This document shows, one piece after another, positions 1-8,896 of a DNA stretch of 64,000 nt. Numbering within the stretch: position 1 is the stretch's first letter; each line of letters begins with the position of its first letter. Below the pieces are notes generated by a model that was given only the letters and a program-made list of their open reading frames with translations, searched no databases and was not told where the DNA came from. The stretch is from JAEUMG01 sp963805405 (GTDB lineage Bacteria > Pseudomonadota > Alphaproteobacteria > Rhizobiales > Aestuariivirgaceae): the NCBI GenBank assembly GCA_963805405.1, contig CAWDUC010000005.1, forward strand, positions 1 through 64,000. Direction: 5' to 3'. A program made the position numbers and the translations under genes.

Positions 1-649
1 AGAAGGCAGGCATGTGCTTGACGACGTCGTAGACGCGCTCGCCGTTGCGCCTATCATCTGCAACCCGAGTCGCACGCACGGTGGGCGAGAGCATGAATAG
101 TGGGATGGCCGCGCAGATGATCACCATGATGGCAGAATAGACAAGGAGGGTGGAGCGCCACCCGACCTGCTCGACGAGAACATGCGTCAGAGGGATGGAG
201 CATGTGCTGGCAAGGCCGCCTAGGAGCGTGATCGTGGTGATGCCGCGCCGGTAATCAGTCGGGGCCAGCCGGGCGACGACCGCGAAGGCTGCCTCGTAGA
301 GCGTCATGGATAGGGCCACACCCACGACTGCCATGGCCAGATAGAACTGCCAAAGTGCCGTCACTTGCGACCAGCTGCAGAGCCCTGTTGCCGCGAGCAG
401 GGCGCCGCCGACCATCACGCGCCGCCCGCCCTGCCGGTCGATATGCCGGCCGACGTGATAGGCGGAGAGCCCACTGATCGCGAGCGCCAGCGAGAAGGCA
501 CCGTTCATCTGCGGCAGCGTCCACCCGTTCTCTAGGCCCATAGGAGTCTGAATGACGGCGAACGCGTAATACAGGATCCCCCATGCGACGAGCTGCGAAA
601 AGGCCAGCGCCGTCACGGTTCTCCAGGGCATCCCCGCGGCACTTTTCAC
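1..649 (-). CDS. MFS permease of the ars operon, partial (C-terminus outside window)
   Basis: Read right to left, the first 649 bases encode about 216 residues of a major facilitator superfamily permease; the rest lies beyond the left edge. Hydrophobic helices alternate with short loops, and the loop after helix 2 carries GRHIDRQGGRR, a recognisable variant of MFS motif A. The preferred start is GTG at 649: it overlaps the stop of the upstream flavoprotein gene in a GTGA, which implies translational coupling. An ATG at 631 is the alternative. Its position as the third gene after arsR and an ArsO-like flavoprotein suggests an inner-membrane efflux pump for an arsenic compound. The substrate is inferred from context only; the fold assignment is firm. 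Confidence 0.75.
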   Translation of the reverse strand, partial: MKSAAGMPWRTVTALAFSQLVAWGILYYAFAVIQTPMGLENGWTLPQMNGAFSLALAISGLSAYHVGRHIDRQGGRRVMVGGALLAATGLCSWSQVTALWQFYLAMAVVGVALSMTLYEAAFAVVARLAPTDYRRGITTITLLGGLASTCSIPLTHVLVEQVGWRSTLLVYSAIMVIICAAIPLFMLSPTVRATRVADDRRNGERVYDVVKHMPAF

Positions 650-2045
650 TTTGCGAGTACGAGATCCGGTTGCTTGGCGGAACCCCCGCAACAGGCCGTC
701 TTGACCTTATCGGGCGAACGGGCACAACACGGATCTTCGGCCTCTGGCGCAGCGCCGTCGCAACACAATCCGCCCGGCGCTACCTGGTCAAGCGTGGCGT
801 TGCATACGCCGGTCTCAGGCAGGACGAGCCTCACATCATCGGCCGCGACCTGATCGCCGGCGAGATGTGCCGCCACCGAGCGTACCTGCTCATAGCCCGT
901 CAGCAAAAGAAATGTCGGCGCTCGACCGTAGCTTTTGATACCCGTTATGAAATAACCCTCTTCAGGATGCCGCAGCTCCCGCCAGCCATGAGGCGGCACG
1001 GTCCCGCAGGAATGTTCATTCGGATCGATCAGGTCCCCTAAAGCCCGCGAACTTTCGACGACCGGGTGCAGGTCGAGTTGTATTTCCCTGGCGAACGAGA
1101 AGTCGGGACGCTGCCCGGTCGCGACGATGATGCGGTCGAATGGCCCCAGTTCGCGCTGCGCGCCGTCCGCCTTTCCGCTGACGAAGAGTGCGGTGCCGCG
1201 CTTTTCAATATCGTCGAGCGTGAACCCGGTAACGGTTTCAAGCCGCCCGGCAGTCGCAAGCGCCCGCAATCGCGCGCCAAGCGCGCCGCGCGCCGGAAGT
1301 TGGTCGTCATCCCCGCCGCCAAATATTTTCGCGAGTGATTTTCCGCGCACTGCCCAGCTTAGCCTGGATTGTCGCGCGGTCTCAGCCAGGAGGGCGAGGT
1401 CTAGAAGTGCATTGGCTGCTGAATGCCCTCCGCCGAGGACGAGCGTGCGCTTATCCGCATACATGGCGCGCTGCGCGCCGCTGATATCCGGTATACCGTA
1501 GGCAATTCGCGGAACTATGCTCTGTTCGCCCTCGGCATTGCCATCCGCCGGGTCCGGCGGGATTGGGATGTTGCCATGTGCCGGAAGCGTCGATGACGGC
1601 ACGCGCCTCAATGCGTTCGCTCTCGCCCTTGCCGTTCTCGACCCGCAGCACGAAAGGATGTTCGCCGCGGCCCTTATTGCTCATCCGATCCATGCCCGCG
1701 CGCGAAACCCGCGTCACCCGCGCATTGGTCTCGAGGACGCGCGAAATTTCCGGCGTCTTGGCAAGCGGGTCGAAGATAGAGTTCGACGAGATCCTTGCCG
1801 GTCGGCAGGGCGTTGCCATCCGGCTTTTTCCAACCGTTCTTCATCAGCAAGGAAACGGCCGCTTCATCGACGCACTGATCCCAGATCGAAAACAGCCGCA
1901 CATGACCCCAATCGCGGATATTCTCGCCCGGGTTTGGGCCAGCTTCGAAGATTCGCACAGGCACATCGCGCTCGATCAGGTGAGCGGCCGCGGCAAGGCC
2001 TACGGGGCCGGCCCCAATGACGGCTACGGGTAACTCTTCGCGCAT
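646..2045 (-). pseudogene. arsO: ArsO-like flavin-dependent oxidoreductase with Cys-rich tail, two frameshifts
   Basis: This is an FAD/NAD(P)-binding oxidoreductase of the flavin monooxygenase type often found in ars operons. The N-terminus has the dinucleotide fold VAVIGAGPVGLAAAAHL and a second nucleotide fold, LVLGGGHSAANALLDLALL, lies mid-protein. The ATG at 2045 follows a good GGAGG. The protein runs through three frames: single extra C residues near 1787 and near 1555 explain both shifts, and conserved sequence continues on each side. The C-terminus carries three vicinal cysteine pairs (LCCDG, PCCAR, ACCGG), suitable for binding trivalent arsenic. It sits between arsR and the MFS gene. 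The frameshifts could be sequence errors, in which case the enzyme (about 465 residues) is intact. Confidence 0.7.
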
Positions 2046-2061
2046 CTTATCCTCCATCAAT

Positions 2062-2081
2062 ATTTCTAGGATCATCGAAAT
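2062..2081. promoter_or_regulatory. Second putative ArsR operator, between arsR and the flavoprotein gene
   Basis: An imperfect inverted repeat ATTTCTA-N6-TCGAAAT lies 17 bases upstream of the flavoprotein start. It closely matches the operator upstream of arsR at 2449-2468 (ATTTCTA-N6-TAGAAAT) in arms and spacing. This suggests that ArsR also binds inside its own operon, controlling the flavoprotein and permease separately. Confidence 0.5.
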
Positions 2082-2099
2082 AACAGGCAAAAAAAACTT

Positions 2100-2408
2100 C
2101 TACGCCGCGTTGCTGGCGCAACCCTCTTCGACGCAGCACTCTTCGGTCAGGTAAGAGACAAGGCCGTTCATAACTGCATAATTGGCGCGGCAGATAAGGG
2201 TCGTCGCCTGCCGTTCCTGCGTCACCAACCCGACGAGGATCAGCTTCTGCAGATGGTGGGAAAGGGTCGAAGGCGCTGCACCCAGACGCGCCTGCAGCTT
2301 TCCGACAGGGATCCCCCGCTCCCCGACTTTGACAAGGGTGCGGTAGATGGAAAGGCGAGTCGGATTGCCAAGTGCTTCAAGTCGGGCGGCTACGTCATCG
2401 AGTTTCAT
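2100..2408 (-). CDS. arsR: ArsR-family arsenic-responsive repressor
   Basis: A 102-residue winged-helix repressor of the ArsR/SmtB family. The recognition helix region APSTLSHHLQKL (residues 45-56) is typical. The C-terminus has a Cys-Cys pair and a third cysteine (TEECCVEEGC, residues 89-97), the kind of trivalent metalloid site found at the C-terminus of some ArsR proteins; it lacks the classical ELCVCDL motif in helix 4. The start at 2408 (MKLDDV) is preferred over the ATG at 2420 because homology begins there. Twin operator-like palindromes flank the gene. It is the first gene of the leftward ars operon and probably autorepresses it until arsenite or antimonite binds. Confidence 0.85.
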   Translation of the reverse strand: MKLDDVAARLEALGNPTRLSIYRTLVKVGERGIPVGKLQARLGAAPSTLSHHLQKLILVGLVTQERQATTLICRANYAVMNGLVSYLTEECCVEEGCASNAA

Positions 2409-2448
2409 GGGCGCTAACATATAACGACCGGCAGTAGTGTCAACCCAT

Positions 2449-2468
2449 ATTTCTAGAATATTAGAAAT
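2449..2468. promoter_or_regulatory. Putative ArsR operator upstream of arsR
   Basis: Perfect 7-base arms ATTTCTA/TAGAAAT separated by six bases (GAATAT), 41 bases upstream of the arsR start. The near-copy at 2062-2081 supports a regulatory role. Confidence 0.55.
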
Positions 2469-2475
2469 AATGGGA

Positions 2476-3138
2476 TTACCCGCCAGTGACGCTCATGACG
2501 GCCGGTCTCCGGTGGCGACAGTCGATGATGAAGTCATGTCCCCGCGGCTTGCGAGCGATCGCGGCGGTGATGGCTTCGTCCAGCCGGTCGATGCTGCCGG
2601 CGGCGCGCACAGCGCTTCGCAGGCCGGCAGCATCCTCTTCCCGTGCAGGTCAGGCGCACGCGATTGCAGCTCTCGCAGAAATTATGGGTCATCGGCGTAA
2701 TGAAACCAAGCCGGCCCTTCGTCTCGGCGACGTGCACATAGCGGGCCGGACCGCCCGTCTTGTAAGGGATGTCCTGCAGCGTAAAGGGACTTTGCAGGCA
2801 CGCGCGCACGACCGAGAGTGGCAGATACTGGTCGGTCCGGTTCCCCTCGATATCGCCGATCGGCATGGTCTCCATCAGAGTGATCCCCATACCCTGGCCG
2901 TGTGCCCACCCGATCATGTCGGGCAGCTCGTCTTCATTCGTCCGCTTGAGCGCCACCGTGTTGATTTTGACATCAATGCCGGCGCCCTGCGCGGCTTCAA
3001 TACCTTGCAGCACTTTACCGAGATCGCACCAACGGGTGATTTTCCGGAAGAGGACAGGATCAAGCGTATCGACCGAGACATTAATGCGGCGTACGCCGCA
3101 ATCTGCAAGGGCGCTGGCATACTTCGCCAGCTCGCCTC
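2476..3138 (-). pseudogene. moaA: moaA remnant, N-terminus lost
   Basis: The C-terminal two thirds of GTP 3',8-cyclase (molybdenum cofactor step 1). Recognisable stretches are DCGVRRINVSVDTLDP, KINTVALKRTNEDELPDMI, and the second iron-sulfur cluster region FCESCNRVRLTCTG. The end RRPAVMSVTGG followed by TAA at 2476 is typical. The N-terminal 120-130 residues with the radical SAM CxxxCxxC motif are missing: similarity stops abruptly near 3138. A further shift occurs after LTCTG near 2650. The fragment cannot encode a working enzyme. It marks an insertion or deletion breakpoint at about 3.14 kb. Confidence 0.75.
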
Positions 3139-3549
3139 AGTCTCTTGCTTGGCCTCTTGAGCTTGCCGATGCCTGCGGGGAATACTCGGTTCTCATTCTA
3201 GCGACGCAGCGCGCCGACGTACCCCTCAAAGCCCTGTTTGAGCAGATCTCTGTGAATAGGCACGGCCGGTGCGATCCGAGGTTCCTTGTCTCTTCTTCAA
3301 TGCGCAGCACTAGCACGCCCATTGCAGCCTGACGCTATCAAGTGCGGAAACTGGCGGTCATCGCTCAGCGGTTTACGCGAAAGAGGTCCTTTTCTGGATC
3401 ACCTAAAACTGTTGCTCCCCAGCAACAAAATTGCACAAACAGCATGAATTCCTGTCAACAACCTAAATCGAGGGTAAAAAAACTCATCAGTGCTGGGAAA
3501 TTCATCGGCACGGTGTTATCGAAATTCAAATCACGTAGGAGAGGCTTCG
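3139..3549. other. Region without a recognisable gene
   Basis: From the moaA breakpoint to the outer membrane protein. Short open frames here resemble nothing I know. The last 200 bases are AT-richer and presumably hold the promoter and leader of the barrel gene. Confidence 0.4.
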
Positions 3550-4311
3550 ATGATTCTCAGGAAAACCTTACTCGCTGGCGCGGCAACGATGCTGCTGAGC
3601 ATGCCTGCAGTAGCGGCCGATATCGTAGAGGCGCCGGTCGAGGTGTCCTCTTGGACAGCCTTTTATCTCGGTGCGGGCATCGGGGCAGCATGGTCGAATT
3701 TCGACACCGGCGGCAATTATTACAGCTATTGTGACTGCGAGTGGTTCTACGACTTTCGCGACTTGTTCGATGGCGACAGCGATACGTCCTTTCGCGGCAT
3801 CGGCCAGATCGGCTTCGATTGGGAAATCGCCCAAAATTTTGTTATCGGCGCCTTTGGCGATGTGAATTTTGGGCAGCAAACCGGAATTTCCAACAAATAC
3901 GGCTATGAAGACTACTACAATTTCCATGACAAGTTCAGCTACGGCGTGGATACGATGTGGACCTTGGGTGGCCGCGCCGGTTACGGCACGGAGAATACTC
4001 TGTTTTACGGTTTGGTTGGTTACAGCTGGGCAGACGCGCAAGCGAAGCTCGGCATCTACTGCTTCGATGACACGAATAGTTGCTGGGCGACCGCCAAGAA
4101 CGACGATACCATCAATGGCTGGACCTTCGGCGGCGGCGTCGAATTCAAGGGCTGGTTATGGGACACGGTATCGACCTCGATCGAATACCGTTATACCGAT
4201 CTCAACTCCGTCAAAGCGACGGTTTGGGATGGGGAGAATTATTGGAGAGCGAAGGTCGATCAGGACATCCAGCAGGTTAACCTGGTTTTCAAGTATCGCT
4301 TCGGCATGTAA
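3550..4311 (+). CDS. Outer membrane beta-barrel protein (RopB/Omp25 type)
   Basis: A 253-residue protein with a Sec signal peptide (MILRKTLLAGAATMLLSMPAVAA) and a mature start ADIVEAP, common for Omp25/Omp31/RopB proteins of Hyphomicrobiales. Alternating hydrophobic and aromatic strands run through the whole length, and the protein ends in KYRFGM, close to the aromatic-terminated signature recognised by the BAM machinery. Typical barrel phrases are FYLGAGIGAAWS, GGRAGYG and SIEYRYTDL. The ATG at 3550 follows GGAGAGG and is preferred over upstream starts because the signal peptide begins there. Four cysteines in two extracellular-like loops are unusual for this family. A terminator follows directly. 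This is the only clearly intact gene between 2.5 and 14.5 kb. Confidence 0.85.
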   Translation: MILRKTLLAGAATMLLSMPAVAADIVEAPVEVSSWTAFYLGAGIGAAWSNFDTGGNYYSYCDCEWFYDFRDLFDGDSDTSFRGIGQIGFDWEIAQNFVIGAFGDVNFGQQTGISNKYGYEDYYNFHDKFSYGVDTMWTLGGRAGYGTENTLFYGLVGYSWADAQAKLGIYCFDDTNSCWATAKNDDTINGWTFGGGVEFKGWLWDTVSTSIEYRYTDLNSVKATVWDGENYWRAKVDQDIQQVNLVFKYRFGM

Positions 4312-4336
4312 TTCACCACTTACGGACTTGACTAAA

Positions 4337-4370
4337 GAAGGCGGGAGAGATCTCGCCTTCGTCTATTTTT
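4337..4370 (+). terminator. Rho-independent terminator of the barrel gene
   Basis: Arms GAAGGCG/CGCCTTC separated by ten bases, followed by a T-rich run (GTCTATTTTT), 26 bases after the stop codon. Confidence 0.75.
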
Positions 4371-5789
4371 GACAGATGCGGCGTGGGATGCCGCATTAAA
4401 AGAGCGGCATAGGCGCGGCGAGCGTTCATGGTGTCTCTTCACGACGTCGAAAATGCCCAGTGGCGACGCTTTGGCAGCCTCGGTGGCTCTATCGCCCCAA
4501 CGACTTCGCCTTTGCTGGCGATACCTTAATTCGCATTACTGCTGCCGCCTCAATCTGATAATCCGACCTCGCGCTGCCTTAGTGTACTTGTCGCGTTAAT
4601 CCGAGGCCTCCGCGCGCACGGCCATTGTATCAACCGCCCAGTAGGGCAATCATACCGCTGAGACTCTACTCAAGCTGGATTGCGAAGGCGGCTCACACCA
4701 AGCCATACGCCTTGCCGCGTGAGCCCAAACTGTTCGCATCCAGCGGGCGCATCGCAATTGCGATAATACACTTACTCCCCGCAGGGCGAGCGCGCGTACC
4801 CGGAGTTTGCTTCCGAGCAACCCAGCTACTGTGAAATGAAGCTGACCTGAAGCCGATCTTACAAAGGCATTGCTAGTGCGAAGTCGGCGCACCAAATCAG
4901 CAAAGCACCACCCCTAGTCATGTGATTATAATGCCGGCACTATGCCGGATAATATCCTTATCCAGCATCTTTAAACTCTTATAGATTTACCGCTCATCCA
5001 AAGGACTGGGGTGGCCTGATTTCCTTCCCGCCTCGTTCGGCACGAGAACTGATTCGTAATAAAGCCAGCAATGGCCCTAGCAGGCTGTTCAAAATTATAC
5101 AGTTCGTCTCGCCCACTTGACCCGATGCCAACCAATCGTTGTAAAGTTCGAACTGAAATTTCGCTGTGCAGAAGGCCTTTCGACGGGGATGCGTTAGCCC
5201 ACTCCCTGGGAACATTCCAAGCAGCGGAGAGGTCTGACGCATCCGCTTCTCTCGGAAATATGATGGAACCCAGACCATCCCCCGAACAGAATCACGGAGA
5301 TTGTCGATGTCGGGGCAAATCCAATCAATGCGGCCCGCCAAACAAGACCATCCCGGGTGCAAGCCTGGGCGGCGTTACAGGGTTCGAGCCTGCTGTGGAA
5401 CATGATTGGCAATCGTCTCGATCACATCCCCGAGATAGACGTGATCAACTCCTCAAGATCTATGTCCAAGGCGCCAAACTGACAATCATTACAAAAGCGC
5501 CAATCAAGCTTTTACATACCGTGGCTTTGCAGCTGGAGGTCTGTTATTTTCATGTATAAGCGCCGCCGCTGATCTGCACGGCGATCAGAATCTCCATGAA
5601 CTCGTCTTCATTCCGCACTGCTTCTCGGACGTGAAGCGTTGGCCCATCAGTCCAGCCACAATCAACGGTGATCGTCGTACTTCGCTCCACAGGTTTTAGA
5701 GGCAGGCCTAATTTATGTTCGCGACTTTCGATGATCTATACAGGAGAGGCTTGTCCGGCATCTCAGCATGATTGGGGCACGGTTAGTAG
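4371..5789. other. 1.4 kb without a supportable gene
   Basis: Open frames here are short and lack family resemblance. One coherent leftward stretch ends at 5550 (about 60 codons, ending VQISGGAYT, with the segment TVDCGWTDGPTLHV) and may be the tail of another decayed gene belonging with those to its right, but it has no start codon. Base composition is less GC-rich than in the core genes further right. Confidence 0.4.
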
Positions 5790-6660
5790 CCGCGGCAATT
5801 CAACAATTCGCTGATTGAGGGTGCGCGCCCGAAGTCACCGTTGACCGTGGGGCTCATCGGAGCCAACGCCTCAGCCAGTTCGGCGCGAAGTCCATCAAGG
5901 TTTACTGCGAACTCACGATAGCCGACATCACATAGCCGTAGACTTGCCGATTGTCCAAATACTGTAAAATACCCGCTTTGCGAGCGTTTTCCGAGAAGAC
6001 AACGTAGGCATCACGGGCACTGGCGTCCTCATACATCAAGCTGGGACACATATCGGCCCGCACCAAGTAAGTGCCATTGACAACGGGCATTTCGAGCACT
6101 CCCCGCACCCGACAAAGATCAACGCCCAGGAATACTGATCGCATTCCTTATAATATCCATCCGCATCAATATCGGCATGAAAATTCGAATACAATCCACT
6201 CGGATCTGTAGCGCATAGGGAGCCACAACCGGAAGATTGAGCGACACAAGTTCACGTAGCGTATTTGCCCTAAGGAAGTTCCCCATATCTGCAACGAAAT
6301 AGAATTCGCAATCGTGCGCAATGGCGCCGAACGAAGCTAAGTTGTCGCGTTTCGGCCCGAAATGCGCGGAGCAAATTATCCATGCGAGAGCACCTCAAGC
6401 TCTTGTGCAGCTACAGGATTTCCGATCAGTGAACTCTACACCGGCATATTCATGACGACCATTTTCCGCCCATTCAACGAGTTCGAAGCTCAGACTGGTA
6501 GGTGGCTTGCGCCGTGTTCATGTGCAGGACAATTGATGATTTCGGATAATCGAGCGATTGGACCCGCTCCAGGTATAGTGGGAGAAATTCCGCTTCCTGC
6601 GTTGCAAGGATGGCAATAAGGACCCGCGGACTACCTGCCAAACGCACGCTTAAAGGCCTC
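5790..6660 (-). pseudogene. Decayed glycosyltransferase (PLOD/procollagen-galactosyltransferase-like)
   Basis: Pieces in three leftward frames line up as one gene: PRVLIAILATQEAEFLPLYL and LDYPKSSIVLHMNTA at the N-terminus (about 6600-6500), then DCEFYFVADMGNFLRANTL with ELVSLNLPVVAP (about 6330-6220), then LEMPVVNGTYLVRAD and AYVVFSENARKAGI (about 6100-5960). The order and content fit bacterial proteins related to the glycosyltransferase domain of procollagen lysyl hydroxylases. Several frameshifts and internal stops break it, more than simple read errors would give. It is adjacent to a second glycosyltransferase remnant. The family call comes from remembered sequence character and is moderately certain. 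Confidence 0.5.
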
Positions 6661-6689
6661 GGCGATGGCAGACTGTGTTGCTCAATGAA

Positions 6690-7885
6690 CGTCCCTCGAG
6701 AGAATCGAACCGAGATTAGCTTCCAGTGTCAGGTTCTCGGTCGCGAAACGGGCATTTCAACCACACGCTGCATATCTTGTGGTCGGAATCCCCGGTTGCC
6801 AATATGTTCAAAGTTAAATTCGAGAAGTCCTTATAATGCTCAGATCGATACGCATTCGAGACAATCTGCGTCAGAACCTGTTAGTAGAGATCCAGAATTT
6901 GAACGAAGAGCGCATCGGAAGGCGGCATAGGTATTCCAAGGCCACGTTTCGCAATGCGATATACTTACTCGTAATTCTGGTCAAACGGCAGAGCCGGCTC
7001 GCGCCGTGCAATGCCTCGAATTCGCGCTCGGCTGTGCCGTGGCGGCGCAGAAGATAGGCGTCGATGACATCTCGATCTGAATGACGAAGCAACTCCTTCA
7101 TCTGCGCGGCACAGTAGAGACTGAACGAAGCAACCTCCTGCCAAAATTTGAGTCTCTCGCAGCCATGGGCCAGATAGTGTTCTAGCGCCTTGCTCCAGTC
7201 TTTACAGCTTACGTCATAGCTCTGCGCAAGATAGAACCGATAACGCGCGAGCGAGAAAGGAACTTGTCTCCCGTCTGCAGCGCGAGTACGAGAACCGCGG
7301 CATCCCGTCGGTGGCACGCTGCTCTGGGGGTCCTTTCGGCGAGCGCCATCGTGATTGCGTCGCATCCGGAGACCCTTAAGCTGTCCGGCGGCGCCTGCGG
7401 CGTCGCATGTCAGGTACTCGTGCAATACGCCTTCATAGCGCCAGGGCATCGCGCTAATCGTACCAATTGAGTACGCTGAGTACGCTATCGGCGAGTTTGG
7501 CTAATCTGAATCGGATAAGAGTTGAAGCTGTCAGAGAAGAAGGGCATAAGCCGTCCCCGGCGAAATCTCCAAAGTATCGTCGGCATCAATGATCTTAAGC
7601 CGTGTACTCACTCTTTCGACGGGCTGACAGCACCAGTGCTTCCGAGCGATTATGCTGCGCAAAATCCTTCCAAGGCCGTTCATGAAGTTCGCCGGGTATA
7701 TCGCGAATAGTTCCTGGACAATGTCCTGGGTTCCGTCGGGTAATCCCGGGCATCAACAATCACCCAAGTGTCGATGCCAGATCGGAATGGACGGCGTCGA
7801 TGCAGCGGCGGATCACCGCCGCCTCGTTCTTGACGATCATGTTCGAGGCATACACTCTGGCCCTGCCGGCGTTCAACTGGCGGAT
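6690..7885 (-). pseudogene. Decayed family 2 glycosyltransferase with C-terminal repeat region
   Basis: The N-terminus at about 7850-7750 reads MIVKNEAAVIRRCIDAVH followed by DTWVIVD, a typical GT2 start for beta-1,4-glucosyltransferase-like proteins. Further on come PWRYEGVLHEYLTCD and GLRMRRNHDGARRKDP, then helical TPR-like sequence (FYLAQSYD, WSKALEHYLAHG, SLYCAAQMKE). These pieces alternate between frames, so at least five indels are needed to restore one protein of roughly 390 residues. It lies between an HELGH protein remnant and a second glycosyltransferase remnant, all leftward, suggesting one former operon for glycosylation and export. Confidence 0.6.
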
Positions 7886-8049
7886 TCCTCCCTGTGATCG
7901 AAATGTGTTTCATTCGAGTCTCAGTTCGAAGTAATGGGCTTTCCACGTGCTCCGTCACCCGCTCGCACGCCAACGAGAGAGCGCGCTGATTCCGCGCCGG
8001 CAAGCGACCGGGGTGTGCGCAACCTCCCGAGCAACTTTTCTCCCACAGT

Positions 8050-8870
8050 CAGATAATCATTGACGGGACGCCGCTGCGCCCCGGCACAGCGAATTCAGCG
8101 CTCCCATATCAGCGATCATGCCGGGATCGCCTTCCAAGAGTTCAAGCATCGTCTATACGGCGCCGCTTGCCGCATCAACCCCTCCATTTTCTTGGAGGAA
8201 TGCTCGCGCGTCTTGAGACCATGCACCCAATCCCGCGTCGACGCCCTGCTCCAGAGCAGATCGCCCATAGGTGGAATTGAAGAAATCTTGCGGTACTCCC
8301 GGATTGAATTTGCAAATCTCTTGTCGTCGGGAAACGGAGGAGATTGCTCCCAATCATTAGCCAACCGTGCAAGGCCACGAAGAGAGAATGCTTCGACCAA
8401 GGCTTCTTCAATCACCGACAAGGGTTTCTCGGAGTCTGCGTCTGACTGCCAGCTGTTCCGAAGAGGACGTGGCCCAGCTCGTGCCCAAATTGATAGGCGA
8501 GCCTGCACCAATCTCGGGGTGCCCACGATGACGATGATCCACCCCGTCGTCGGACACTGGTGTGCAACCACACTGCGGGGTTGTTCCCTGGGCGATCGTC
8601 TACGCGCAGCTTTCTAGGTTCACGGTCTCTGAGCGCAAGTCGACCCCAGCCAGACTGGACAGACGCATACGTTCGATGACTGCTGCGGCATCAACGGGCG
8701 TCGAACCGCCCCAGCTCCCCCAACCGAGTTCGAGCGGAGCCGTCAGCAAAGGGGTACTGTCGAGCGCCCCCACCCGCGCCCAGGCTGGTCAAGCGACTGC
8801 AACAGACTTATCCCGAGCGTGGAGTAAACTCGGCGGCGCGCCATCATGAGCGTCTTATTTCTGCGCTCAT
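8050..8870 (-). pseudogene. Decayed hypothetical gene with HELGH metallopeptidase-like motif
   Basis: Leftward pieces in different frames join into one protein: LGWGSWGGSTPVDAAAVIER, DDRPGNNPAVWLHTSV, LAYQFGHELGHVLFGTAG, PLSVIEEALVEAFSLRGLA, RLANDWEQSPPFPDDKRFA and LGAWSQDARAFLQENGGVDA. HELGH fits the HExxH zinc-binding signature of metallopeptidases, and the later glutamates in EEALVEAF could supply a third ligand. No family name is safe. The gene sits between the Sel1-repeat and glycosyltransferase remnants. At least three frameshifts break it. Confidence 0.4.
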
Positions 8871-8896
8871 GGCATACTTGGGAGGTCCCTGCATTT

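Noticed and set aside
2449..2468. An Irr box upstream of arsR
   Set aside because: The arms are ATTTCTA/TAGAAAT, the reverse polarity of the ICE arms, with a six-base spacer; the near-copy within the ars operon fits an ArsR operator.
6690..6720. A tRNA-like 3' end (GAGAGAATCGAACC)
   Set aside because: No acceptor or anticodon stem can be built around it; it is a chance resemblance to a T-arm within the glycosyltransferase remnant.
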